NCBI GenBank assembly: GCA_025363435.1
Contig: JANYDY010000075.1
Location: 1 to 47,405 of the forward strand
Direction: 5' to 3'
Length of the DNA: 47,405 nucleotides
Source of the DNA: Betaproteobacteria bacterium
Lineage (GTDB): Bacteria > Pseudomonadota > Gammaproteobacteria > Burkholderiales > SG8-41
In this document: piece after piece, positions 31,391-39,587 of the stretch
Layout of the letters: every line of letters starts with the position of its first letter
How positions within the stretch are numbered: the first letter of the stretch is position 1
Position numbers and translations under genes: made by a program
The notes under the pieces: model-generated
What the model saw: the letters and a program-made list of their open reading frames with translations, nothing else
Database searches by the model: none
What the model was told of the DNA's origin: nothing

Positions 31391-31969
31391 CTAGGCGAGC
31401 AGGCCGGAGACGGCGATCAGCTGGCGCGCCACATCAACGAGGCGCGCGTTGTTTTCCATCGCGCGTTTGCGCAGCGCGCGATAGGCCTCTTCTTCTGAAA
31501 AGCCGCGGCTCTTCATCAACAGACCCTTGGCGCGCTCAATCACTTTGCGATCGGCAAGCTTTTCCTCAACATCATCGAATTCGCGCTTCAACGCGTAGTA
31601 CTGCTCGAAACGCGCCACCGCGGCATCGATGATCGGGCCGATACGTTCTACCGCCATGCCGTCTACAACATAGGCGCTGACGCCGGCCTGCGTTGCAGCG
31701 CGGATTTTTTCACCCTCGCCGTCGTTGGTAAACATCACGATCGGGCGCGGATCGTCGCGCGTCACCAGGATGATATTTTCCAGCGTGTCGCGATCGGGCG
31801 AATCGGTGTCGATAATGACAATATCGGGCTTGAACACGCTGACCTGGCGATGCAGATCAAAAGTCGACGGCAGATAGGCCACCACCTCGTGGCCCGCGCG
31901 CAACAGCGCCTGCTGCAGCACTTCGCCGCGCTCGACCACATCATCGACTATCATTACTTTAAGCGTCAT
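31391..31969 (-). CDS. nasT: Nitrate-responsive ANTAR antitermination regulator
   Basis: The 192-residue protein has a receiver-like N-terminal domain (LKVMIVDDVVERGEVLQQAL, with D54-region IVIIDTDSPDRDTLENI) and a C-terminal ANTAR domain (KVIERAKGLLMKSRGFSEEEAYRALRKRAM). NasT binds two-hairpin leader RNAs and prevents termination upstream of nitrate genes. It is usually held inactive by the nitrate sensor NasS, which is not encoded in this window. ATG 31969 gives the receiver start. It lies 22 bases after ybiB and immediately upstream of the nrtA leader that carries its predicted target. Confidence 0.92.
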   Translation of the reverse strand: MTLKVMIVDDVVERGEVLQQALLRAGHEVVAYLPSTFDLHRQVSVFKPDIVIIDTDSPDRDTLENIILVTRDDPRPIVMFTNDGEGEKIRAATQAGVSAYVVDGMAVERIGPIIDAAVARFEQYYALKREFDDVEEKLADRKVIERAKGLLMKSRGFSEEEAYRALRKRAMENNARLVDVARQLIAVSGLLA

Positions 31970-31991
31970 CGCTCTGCCTGTAACAAACCCG

Positions 31992-32981
31992 TCAAGCGGC
32001 GGCGAGACTGCCGGTTTCCACGGCCACAATCGCCTTGGCCTGATTCATGTCAGTAGTATAGCCCGCGGCGAACAAACAGGTCGCCAGCTGGTTGACGATC
32101 GGCAGCGGCACCGGTGTTTCGCCGGCGAGCGCGCGGCGTATCCATTCGGCTGTCGCCGCGGCGTTGACACTTTCCGGCAGCGTTGCAATTTTCTTCATCG
32201 CAGCAGTTTCCGCCTCGAACAGCACCTGCGCATTGCCTTCGAACAAATGTTCAATACGCGGCCGGTTGGCCGGGTCCGCATACGGTTCACCGTCTGCACC
32301 CAGCAGCAACAGAGCGTGCGCGCCGGTGGCAAGCAGAAAATCGCGCGTCAGATCAAGCGCCGCCTCGCGCTCGACGCCGACCACGCGCAGGCTGTCGCCC
32401 TCAAACGGGTCCATCAGGCGCGCCACCGTGTGCGCAACCGAACGCACGCCAAGCCGCCCGCGCAAGGCCAGCAGTTCGGCCAAGCCCGGAGACAGCACCG
32501 CCGTCGGCACAAAAGCGACGCCGGCCGTGGCAAGTACTTCCTGCGCCTGACCGAGATTGGCACAGGGCATCACGCCAAGCTCGCGAAATACATAGGCGCT
32601 CGCAATGCTGCCGTCGCCGTTCAGCATGCCATGCACCAGTACCGGCACGCCGAAGCGATGCAACAGCAGTGCGAGCAGCGGCAGCAGATTCGGCTGATCG
32701 CGCGCGCCGCCGTAGCTCGGCAGCACGACCGGTCGCGCCTTCGCTTGCGGCGGCGTCAGGCGAAACAGGCGCTCGTTGATTGCGCCGGCATACCCGGCCA
32801 GCTCGGTCAGTGCAGTCGGCTTCATCTGCAACGCCATCAGCAGCGCGCCAAGCTCCAGTTCCGGCACGCCGCCGTCGATCATCGCACCGAACAGCAGTTC
32901 AGCCTCGTGTTCGGAAAGATCGGCTTCGCCATCGCTGTCGCGGCAGCCGCAAATGGTTTTCAGATGTTGTGCGAAAGACAT
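31992..32981 (-). CDS. ybiB: TrpD2/YbiB-type anthranilate phosphoribosyltransferase-like protein
   Basis: The 329-residue protein has the fold pattern of the TrpD family (AELLFGAMIDGGVPELELGALLMALQMKP, LPSYGGARDQPNLLPLLALLL, PVLVHGMLNGDGS) but deviates in the substrate-binding motifs. This is typical of YbiB/TrpD2, which binds nucleic acid instead of making tryptophan precursors. It sits between nasA (4-base gap) and nasT. YbiB genes are common in proteobacterial nitrate-assimilation clusters, though the reason is not known to me. Confidence 0.85.
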   Translation of the reverse strand: MSFAQHLKTICGCRDSDGEADLSEHEAELLFGAMIDGGVPELELGALLMALQMKPTALTELAGYAGAINERLFRLTPPQAKARPVVLPSYGGARDQPNLLPLLALLLHRFGVPVLVHGMLNGDGSIASAYVFRELGVMPCANLGQAQEVLATAGVAFVPTAVLSPGLAELLALRGRLGVRSVAHTVARLMDPFEGDSLRVVGVEREAALDLTRDFLLATGAHALLLLGADGEPYADPANRPRIEHLFEGNAQVLFEAETAAMKKIATLPESVNAAATAEWIRRALAGETPVPLPIVNQLATCLFAAGYTTDMNQAKAIVAVETGSLAAA

Positions 32982-32985
32982 GATT

Positions 32986-35781
32986 TCAGGATTCAGTGAC
33001 TAGAACTATTTCGCTGCCATATGTTTCATTTCCTGCTGCGCTGTCTTTTTCTGCTTCCAGAGTCCTGATTCCTGAATCCCGGTTTTGGCACATGCGCTTC
33101 AATTCAGGCAGGCATGAACCGCATTCTGTGCCGCATTTCAGGCGCTCCTGCAATTGCGCCAAGCCGGCGCCTTCGGCAAGCACGCTGCGAATTTCGGATT
33201 CGGCAACGTCGAGGCAGTTGCAGACGATGCGGCCGCGGTTGAAGCTGCCGCGCGGCGGCGACGACACCGGCGCAAGTATCCACGCGCGCACCGCCTCGGC
33301 GGGCGCGCCTTCGACCATCATGTTCTTCAACCACTCCTGGGCGACGGTTTCGCCCGACAGACAAACGCTTTGCACAATGCCTGCATCGACCAGCGCCGAC
33401 TTCTCGACGCGACGCCGCGCATCGATGTAGCGCATGGTGCGCCCGGCATCCGCCAGATCGAACAATTGATCAAGCGCGTCGAGAACTGACTCGGCGATAG
33501 GCGTTGCCGCATACGCGTGCAGCATCACCACGGCGTTATCGCGGCCGCTCAAGGTCAGCGTTGCGTAATCGAATGACTGCAGCAGCGGCTGCAAGGCCTC
33601 GCGCAGCGACTGTATGCCGGCCGTCGCAGCAGCATCGAAGCGGCGCATCGCCACCACGCGATAAGGCAAATCGACCGCTTCGACTTCGATAGCCGCATGT
33701 TTGAGTTCCGGTTGTTTCGACAGTGGATCAAAGTCCGCGACCGTCAGCGCATTGACGCCGGCGCCGTGCATGAACTGGCTGCCCCAGTGCATGGGCATGA
33801 AAACCTGCCCGGCACGCATCTGCTCGGAGGCCTCGATACGCACAATGAGTTCGCCGCGCCGGCTTTTCAGGCGCGCGACGTCGCCGTCCTTGAGTTTGCG
33901 TTGCCCCATGTCGCGCGCGTGCATCGCCAGCCGCGGTTCGCCGGCGTGATTGAACAGGCGCGCAATGGTGCCGGTTCGGCTCATGCCGTGCCATTGATCG
34001 CGCAAGCGCCCGGTGTTCAATGCGAGCGGAAAACGCGCATCGACTTTTTCCACTGGCGCTCTATGTTTGACTGCGGCGAAACGCGCGCGGCCATTCGCTG
34101 TGACGAATTTGCCGTCCGCATAGAGCCGCGCACGTCCGCCCGTCGCGCCCTCCGGCAGCGGCCATTGCTGCGGGCCGGCGGATTCGAGCATGGCGTAGCT
34201 CAAGCCGGTGATGTCGAGGTCGCGGCCGCGCGTGGTCTCGCGGTGTTCGTTGAAAACCTGCTCGGGCGTCGTATAAGGAAACAGCTGTGGTGCGCGCGCG
34301 TCGCCGAGCGCACGGCCGAGCCGCAAGGCAAAATCAACCGCAATCGCCCAGTCGGCGCGCGCCTCGCCCGGCCCCGGCACCGCCGCGCGCACGCGTGTAA
34401 TGCAACGCTCGGAGTTAGTGACCGTACCTTCCTTCTCGCCCCACGTCGTCGCCGGCAGCAGCAGGTCGGCATAGATCGTGGTATCGGTTTTTGCGTAGGC
34501 TTCCTGCACGACAACAAATTCGGCGCGTTCAAGTGCGGCGCGCACACGCGACAAATCCGGCATCGATTGCGCCGGGTTGGTACAGGCTATCCACACCGCC
34601 TTGATTTCACCGCGGTGGATCGCATCGAACATTTCGACCGCCGTTTTGCCCGGCTTTGCCGGCACCGCATCAACCCCCCACAACCGCGCGACCTCGGCGC
34701 GGTGTTCGGCGTTGGCAAGATCGCGATGTGCCGATAACAGGTTGGCCATGCCGCCGACCTCGCGGCCGCCCATTGCGTTGGGCTGCCCGGTCAGCGACAA
34801 CGGGCCGGCGCCGGGCCTGCCGATGTGGCCGGTAGCGAGATGCAGATTGATCAGCGCGGCATTGTTGTCGCTGCCGTGCGACGATTGGTTGAGGCCCTGG
34901 CAGTACATAGAAAGCGTCGCTGTCGACGCGCCGAACCAGATTGCCGCCTGCATGATGTCCGCGGCATTGACCCCGCAGATCGCCGCCGCCGCTTCCGGCG
35001 TGCAGTCGCGCACCGCTTCCTTCAGCGCATCAAACCCTTCGGTGTGCGCGGCAATGAATTTGTCGTCGCAAAGGCCCTCCCACAGCATAACGTGCAACAT
35101 CGCGTTGTAGAGTGCAATGTCGGTGCCCGGCAATATCTGCAGAAACAAATCAGCGGCGGCTGCGGTATCGGTGCGACGCGGATCGACGACGATGATTTTC
35201 AGATCCGGCCGCGCCTGTTTTGCCGCCTCGATGCGGCGAAACAGAATCGGATGCGCATACGCAGTATTTGAACCCGAGATGAAAATACATTGCGCGCTGT
35301 CGATGTCGGCGTAACAGGCCGGCGGCGCGTCGGCGCCGAGAGTCATTTTGTAACCGGCGACCGCCGATGACATGCACAGGCGCGAGTTGGTATCGACATT
35401 ATTGGTGCCGATCAGGCCTTTCGCCAGCTTGTTGAAGACGTAATAGTCTTCGGTCAGCAACTGCCCCGAAATATAGAACGCGACGCTGTCAGGCCCGTGC
35501 TCGCGTATCGTATCGGCGAATCGCGTTGCGGCGTGATCAAGCGCATCGTTCCAGCTCACGCGCGTGCGCGCCGCGCCGCGCGCGCGGCGCAACTCCGGAA
35601 ACTGCGCACGTGCACTCGCCGCATCGGCAAGATGCAGGGTCGAACCCTTGGTACACAGGCGGCCGAAATTCGCCGGATGATCCGGATCGCCGGCAACGCC
35701 GGTGATCCGCGTACCATCGTTTTCGATCAGCACACCGCAACCGACGCCGCAATAACAACAGGTGGACCTGGTCTGTCCCAT
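32986..35781 (-). CDS. nasA: Assimilatory nitrate reductase catalytic subunit
   Basis: The 931-residue protein starts with the [4Fe-4S]-binding segment STCCYCGVGCGV...RLCTKG, then the bis-MGD molybdopterin oxidoreductase domain and a dinucleotide-binding domain. It ends with a BFD-like [2Fe-2S] domain (RIVCNCLDVAESEI...CGTECGSCLPEL, about residues 855-900). It reduces nitrate to nitrite in the cytoplasm. The last 30 or so residues after that domain have no family counterpart that I recognise and coincide with a GATTC-rich repeat. The start is fixed by the cysteines, yet lies one base downstream of the predicted sigma-54 start. Confidence 0.95.
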   Translation of the reverse strand: MGQTRSTCCYCGVGCGVLIENDGTRITGVAGDPDHPANFGRLCTKGSTLHLADAASARAQFPELRRARGAARTRVSWNDALDHAATRFADTIREHGPDSVAFYISGQLLTEDYYVFNKLAKGLIGTNNVDTNSRLCMSSAVAGYKMTLGADAPPACYADIDSAQCIFISGSNTAYAHPILFRRIEAAKQARPDLKIIVVDPRRTDTAAAADLFLQILPGTDIALYNAMLHVMLWEGLCDDKFIAAHTEGFDALKEAVRDCTPEAAAAICGVNAADIMQAAIWFGASTATLSMYCQGLNQSSHGSDNNAALINLHLATGHIGRPGAGPLSLTGQPNAMGGREVGGMANLLSAHRDLANAEHRAEVARLWGVDAVPAKPGKTAVEMFDAIHRGEIKAVWIACTNPAQSMPDLSRVRAALERAEFVVVQEAYAKTDTTIYADLLLPATTWGEKEGTVTNSERCITRVRAAVPGPGEARADWAIAVDFALRLGRALGDARAPQLFPYTTPEQVFNEHRETTRGRDLDITGLSYAMLESAGPQQWPLPEGATGGRARLYADGKFVTANGRARFAAVKHRAPVEKVDARFPLALNTGRLRDQWHGMSRTGTIARLFNHAGEPRLAMHARDMGQRKLKDGDVARLKSRRGELIVRIEASEQMRAGQVFMPMHWGSQFMHGAGVNALTVADFDPLSKQPELKHAAIEVEAVDLPYRVVAMRRFDAAATAGIQSLREALQPLLQSFDYATLTLSGRDNAVVMLHAYAATPIAESVLDALDQLFDLADAGRTMRYIDARRRVEKSALVDAGIVQSVCLSGETVAQEWLKNMMVEGAPAEAVRAWILAPVSSPPRGSFNRGRIVCNCLDVAESEIRSVLAEGAGLAQLQERLKCGTECGSCLPELKRMCQNRDSGIRTLEAEKDSAAGNETYGSEIVLVTES

Positions 35782-35792
35782 GGCTGTTGATT

Positions 35793-35808
35793 AGCAACCG
35801 ACGTGCCA
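35793..35808 (-). promoter_or_regulatory. Sigma-54 promoter of nasA-ybiB-nasT
   Basis: The minus strand reads TGGCACGTCGGTTGCT, a perfect match to TGGCACG-N4-TTGCW. The expected start, 12 bases after the GC, falls near 35782, directly before the nasA ATG (35781). Confidence 0.85.
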
Positions 35809-35859
35809 AGCGGAAACTTGCTTTCTTTCAGCGCGTTACCGGAAAATCATCAACGGCCC

Positions 35860-35908
35860 TGCCTGTTCGCGGTGCATCCGGCGGCAATTGCGCCTTATGT
35901 TGGTGCAC
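35860..35908. promoter_or_regulatory. Possible NtrC half-sites upstream of nasA
   Basis: TGCCTGTTCGCGGTGCA (35860-35876) matches the 17-bp NtrC spacing with one perfect arm and one degenerate arm. A second GGTGCAC lies at 35902-35908. They fall about 85 and 125 bases upstream of the predicted nasA start. Confidence 0.45.
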
Positions 35909-36019
35909 TAATCACAAGCATGCTAATCATGGGAATTTGCGCACCCGCAGTCATACCAGTACAGCAAACGGCAACCAAAAGCAGCGTGGCAGCCGTTTAA
36001 CGGAAAAATTGCACTGCTG
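35909..36019. other. Intergenic sequence with no recognised feature
   Basis: The 111 bases between the nasA regulatory region and the helicase-like remnant show no repeat, RNA structure or coding signal I can support. The gene-free stretch as a whole runs from 35782 to 36458. Confidence 0.4.
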
Positions 36020-36252
36020 CTATTTGCCAGTGATCGCGTCGAGTTGGCCGCGCGCGTTGCGCCCCTGCTCATCCCGATCGAAGGCCATCAGAAACAGGCA
36101 TTTCCCGCTGCTACGTTCCGCCCATAAGCGTCCAACCCGGTCTTTTTCAATTTCGCTCGGCATGTTACGCAAGTGTTCCCCCTTGTACTCAACGACAAGA
36201 ATGCGACCGTCCAGCAGTTCGCATACAAAGTCAGGATAGAACTTGCCGCGCG
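36020..36252 (-). pseudogene. 3' remnant of a DEAD/DEAH helicase or type III restriction subunit gene
   Basis: The minus strand encodes FYPDFVCELLDGRILVVEYK, then GEHL and EKDRVGRLWAERSSGKCLFLM, ending in a stop at 36020. FYPDF...DGR...VVEYKG is the nuclease-like C-terminal signature found in type III restriction (Res) and related helicase proteins. Upstream (36253-36458) the frame meets a stop and no helicase motifs follow, so only the last 70 or so codons remain. Short plus-strand frames over the same region have no support. Confidence 0.7.
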
Positions 36253-36458
36253 AAACAGCGGGCCTTCATCGACTCCCGGCAGGGGTAGACCTGAATACGT
36301 GTCAGGCTCAAACGGATTTCGAGAAGGCTCTCAAGTTCGCGCTGCTCGTGGCTTTGAACGCCTATCTGGTGCATTTGGCGCTGGACTTTGTCACACCGAA
36401 ATCCTTGCCTCTGATTGGACGGCTTGCATAAAACCAGCGCCGCTTTTTCGTTTCCCGT

Positions 36459-38084
36459 TTATTCCGGCCGGAACTTGGTTTCCGGTTTAAGCCCCTTCTG
36501 CTGCTGCTTCGCGCTGATGCGGCCGTTTTCGAGATAGTTGCCGTCGACCGCGCGCTGCGCCGCCGCGTCCCACTGCGGCAGCCAATCGCCGAGTGAATAG
36601 CCGAACCACGGCGATTGCGGGCGTAACGCCGGCAGGCCGAGCTTTTCCCAGATGACGCGCGCGCGCTCCATGTATTCTTTTTTCGGCAGCGCCAGCGGCG
36701 GCATGTCGCCTTTCATCGTCGCGTCCATCAGCAACGTCGAATCTTCCTCGTTGTCGTGCTCGCGTTTCGGCCCATGGCCCTGGCCGCGGTGTGCGAGTAT
36801 CTGCACGTCGGTGACCGGATTCATGCGATAGGCCATCGCCCATAACAAGGTGTCGGCATTATCGGCATCGATGTCGTCGTTTACTGCGATGCAGATCTTG
36901 CTGCAGTCGCCTTTGAAATAGGCGGCGCCATAGAGCGCGCGCCAGATCTCGGTCGGCGGCGTGTTTTTATCGATTGTGATGATGGTGACACGCAACAAAC
37001 CGGTCAGCGGCTCGTGCAATTGCACACGCTTGACGCCGCGTATGCCCAACGCATCGCGCAGGTGAGCAAGGAACAGCGGCTCGTAGGCAACGCGCTTGAT
37101 CACGCTCGACTCGCTGGGTGCGACCTGGCTGATGTACGACGGGATCACCGGCTTGGCACGATGCGTGATCGCGGTAATACGCATCGGCATATTGAATTCT
37201 TCGAGCGCAACGTGGCCGTGCGATTCACCGAACGGCGCTTCGGGCTCGACGTACTCGGTGTCGATAAAACCTTCGATCACGATCTCCGATTCCGCCGGCA
37301 CCATCAGATCGACGGTCTTCGCTTTGACAATATTGATCGGTGCGCCGGCGAGCCCGCCGGCGACATCGAGTTCATCAACGCCGATCGGCAGTTTCTGCGG
37401 CCCCATAAACGCAACAAAAGGCGGGCAGCCCAGCACGATCGCGCAAGGCATCCATTTGTCGCCGCGCTTCTGGTGCTTCAGATAATGCTGATAGCCGCCG
37501 GCGCCGCCGACACGCGTCGCCATACGCACGACCAGACGATCCGGCGCTTTCAGCGCGGCGCGATAAGTGCCCATGTTCTGGATGCCGGTTTCAGGGTCGC
37601 GCGTGATGACATTGGTCGCGGTCAGCGTCGGTGCCGAGTCAAAGCCCGGCGTCGAAATCGGTATCGGCAGCATGTCGAGGCCTTTGCCCTCGCCTTTCAA
37701 AGCAGCGCCCTCATGCACAACGTCATGACAGGCGGCTTTCTCGACGACGCGCGGTTTGACCGGATGCGCGATCGCGCGATCCCACTTCGCCTGTATCTGC
37801 TCGACCGGCGCACCCATGCCGGCGCTGTAGATCGCGCGGTTCGCTGCAATCGCACCGACCACCACCGGCATATCGTATTTGCGGCCGCGGCCGTCGCGGA
37901 TGTTCGTAAACAAAAAAGCCTTGCGATCCTTTTCTTCCATGCCGCCGACAAACTGCCAGCGCACCAGCGCGTGCATTTCCGCGTCTTTGTCGATCGGTTC
38001 GTCGATGGTCAACAAGAGGCCCTGCGCCTTCAGCGTTTCGAGATGCTCGTGCAGATCGGGGTAGCCGCGAGTGGTGTTTTTCAT
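36459..38084 (-). CDS. UbiD-family prenylated-FMN decarboxylase (first copy)
   Basis: The 541-residue protein follows the UbiD pattern: RGYPDLHEHLETLKAQG at the start, PIPISTPGFDSAPTLTA with NMGTYRAALK near residue 185, and EIVIEGFIDTEYVEPEAPFGES near 285. The clustered acidic residues and the arginine of NxGxYR form the active site. The family (de)carboxylates aromatic or unsaturated acids with prenylated FMN made by UbiX, which is not in this window. ATG 38084 is preferred over the frame start at 38153. It diverges from the CoxM-S-L genes across 134 bases, and a paralogue lies at 45.0-46.7 kb. Confidence 0.9.
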   Translation of the reverse strand: MKNTTRGYPDLHEHLETLKAQGLLLTIDEPIDKDAEMHALVRWQFVGGMEEKDRKAFLFTNIRDGRGRKYDMPVVVGAIAANRAIYSAGMGAPVEQIQAKWDRAIAHPVKPRVVEKAACHDVVHEGAALKGEGKGLDMLPIPISTPGFDSAPTLTATNVITRDPETGIQNMGTYRAALKAPDRLVVRMATRVGGAGGYQHYLKHQKRGDKWMPCAIVLGCPPFVAFMGPQKLPIGVDELDVAGGLAGAPINIVKAKTVDLMVPAESEIVIEGFIDTEYVEPEAPFGESHGHVALEEFNMPMRITAITHRAKPVIPSYISQVAPSESSVIKRVAYEPLFLAHLRDALGIRGVKRVQLHEPLTGLLRVTIITIDKNTPPTEIWRALYGAAYFKGDCSKICIAVNDDIDADNADTLLWAMAYRMNPVTDVQILAHRGQGHGPKREHDNEEDSTLLMDATMKGDMPPLALPKKEYMERARVIWEKLGLPALRPQSPWFGYSLGDWLPQWDAAAQRAVDGNYLENGRISAKQQQKGLKPETKFRPE

Positions 38085-38218
38085 GGCGCGCTTTTCATAA
38101 ATAAGGCTCCAGCAACGTGTGAGATAATCGCGCTCCGCCGGCGGGGAAGGCACGTCAAAAGATTCATGATTTTAAGCCATAGCCGTGGCGGCGGTAATCA
38201 CATAATCGATAAACTTCA

Positions 38219-39097
38219 ATGAAGTCTGCTGCATTCGAATATGCGCGCGCGTCATCCGTCGCCGAAGTCTGCGATTGGTTGCGCGACGGCGATGACGATA
38301 TCAAGTTGATCGCCGGCGGCCAGAGCCTGGTGCCAATGATGGCAATGCGCCTCACACGCCCGGCGCGTTTGATCGATATCAACGAAATCGATGCGCTCAA
38401 ATTCGTCGCCGTCGAAAAAGATGCGGTGCGCACCGGCGCCTGCACGCGCCAATGCGTAATCGCAAACGACAATTCTTTGGCTAAAGCGGTGCCACTGATC
38501 CGGCAGGCGCTCGAATGGGTCGGCCACGTGCAGACGCGCAACCGCGGCACCATCGGCGGCAGTCTCGCGCATGCCGACCCCGCCGCCGAATTGCCGCTGG
38601 TCGCGCAAATACTGAACGCGCAACTGGTACTGCGCTCGTTTGCCGGCACGCGCACCGTCGCCGCCAATGATTTTTTCGAAGGCCCGCTGGCGACCGCGAC
38701 ACGCGCAGATGAATGCCTTGAAGAAATCCGCTGGCCGGTGTGGAACGAAACACGCACCGGTTCGGCATTCACCGAAGTCAGCCGCCGGCACGGCGACTTC
38801 GCGCTGGTTGCCGCTGCCGCACAAGTTTCACTTGATGCCGGGGGTAAATGCACACGTGCGAGCTTCGGCCTCGCCGGCGGCGGCTATATACCGATGACGT
38901 TTCCAAAACTCGCCGCGCGTTTGCTCGGCACGATACTCGATGACGAAGTAGTGCAAAGCGTCGTCAACGATGCCGCCGCTGAATTCGATCCCGGCGGCGA
39001 TCTGCATGCAAACGCCGAATACCGCCGTCAGCTCGCCGCTGTGCTGGCCACGCGCATGCTGCGCGCTGCCTGTGAAGATGCAAGGAAGCGGAGATGA
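38219..39097 (+). CDS. FAD-binding subunit of a molybdenum hydroxylase (CoxM type)
   Basis: The 292-residue protein shows IAGGQSLVPMMAMRL (residues 31-45) and TRNRGTIGGSLAHADPAAELP (near 105-125), the two FAD-contacting motifs of CoxM/XdhB subunits. It passes electrons from the iron-sulfur subunit to a soluble or membrane acceptor. The stop overlaps the start of the next gene (ATGA). The start coincides with the first conserved residues of the family. Confidence 0.92.
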   Translation: MKSAAFEYARASSVAEVCDWLRDGDDDIKLIAGGQSLVPMMAMRLTRPARLIDINEIDALKFVAVEKDAVRTGACTRQCVIANDNSLAKAVPLIRQALEWVGHVQTRNRGTIGGSLAHADPAAELPLVAQILNAQLVLRSFAGTRTVAANDFFEGPLATATRADECLEEIRWPVWNETRTGSAFTEVSRRHGDFALVAAAAQVSLDAGGKCTRASFGLAGGGYIPMTFPKLAARLLGTILDDEVVQSVVNDAAAEFDPGGDLHANAEYRRQLAAVLATRMLRAACEDARKRR

Positions 39098-39585
39098 ACG
39101 AAAAACTTTACCCGGTCACGGTTGAAGTCAACGGCAAACCGCGCAGCACGCAAGTACCGGCGCGCCTCTCGCTGGTTGACTGGTTGCGCGAAGAACTGCG
39201 CCTGACAGGCACCCACGTCGGCTGCGAACATGGCATCTGCGGCGCCTGTTCCATCATGCTCGATGGCGAACCGGTGCGTTCCTGCCTGATGTTTGCGGTG
39301 CAGGCCGACGGCCACAAGATCACCACGGTCGAAGGCCTCGGCGGCACCGATGGCAAACTAAGCGTGCTACAGGACAGCTTCTGCGAAGCGCACGGCCTGC
39401 AATGCGGTTATTGCACGCCCGGAATGCTGATCGCCTCGCAGGCATTGCTGAATACGACACCGGATCCGAGCGAAGCGCAGATCCGCGACGCCATCGGCGG
39501 CAATCTGTGCCGCTGCACCGGCTACCGGCAAATTGTCGATGCGGTGAAACTCGCCGCAACACGACTCGCAGCGCAAAAGAAATAG
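39094..39585 (+). CDS. [2Fe-2S] subunit of a molybdenum hydroxylase (CoxS type)
   Basis: The 163-residue protein carries CEHGICGACSIMLDGEPVRSC for the first cluster, then CGYCTPGM and CRCTGY for the second. CTPGM and CRCTGY are the CoxS/xanthine dehydrogenase forms, unlike the CQSGM/CRC forms of the two Ior-like sets earlier in the window. It is coupled to CoxM upstream and followed after two bases by the large-subunit gene. Confidence 0.93.
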   Translation: MNEKLYPVTVEVNGKPRSTQVPARLSLVDWLREELRLTGTHVGCEHGICGACSIMLDGEPVRSCLMFAVQADGHKITTVEGLGGTDGKLSVLQDSFCEAHGLQCGYCTPGMLIASQALLNTTPDPSEAQIRDAIGGNLCRCTGYRQIVDAVKLAATRLAAQKK

Positions 39586-39587
39586 TC

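Noticed and set aside
36243-36431. Plus-strand 62-codon frame with a hydrophobic stretch
   Set aside because: No ribosome site, and it partly overlaps the helicase-like remnant on the other strand; no family resemblance.
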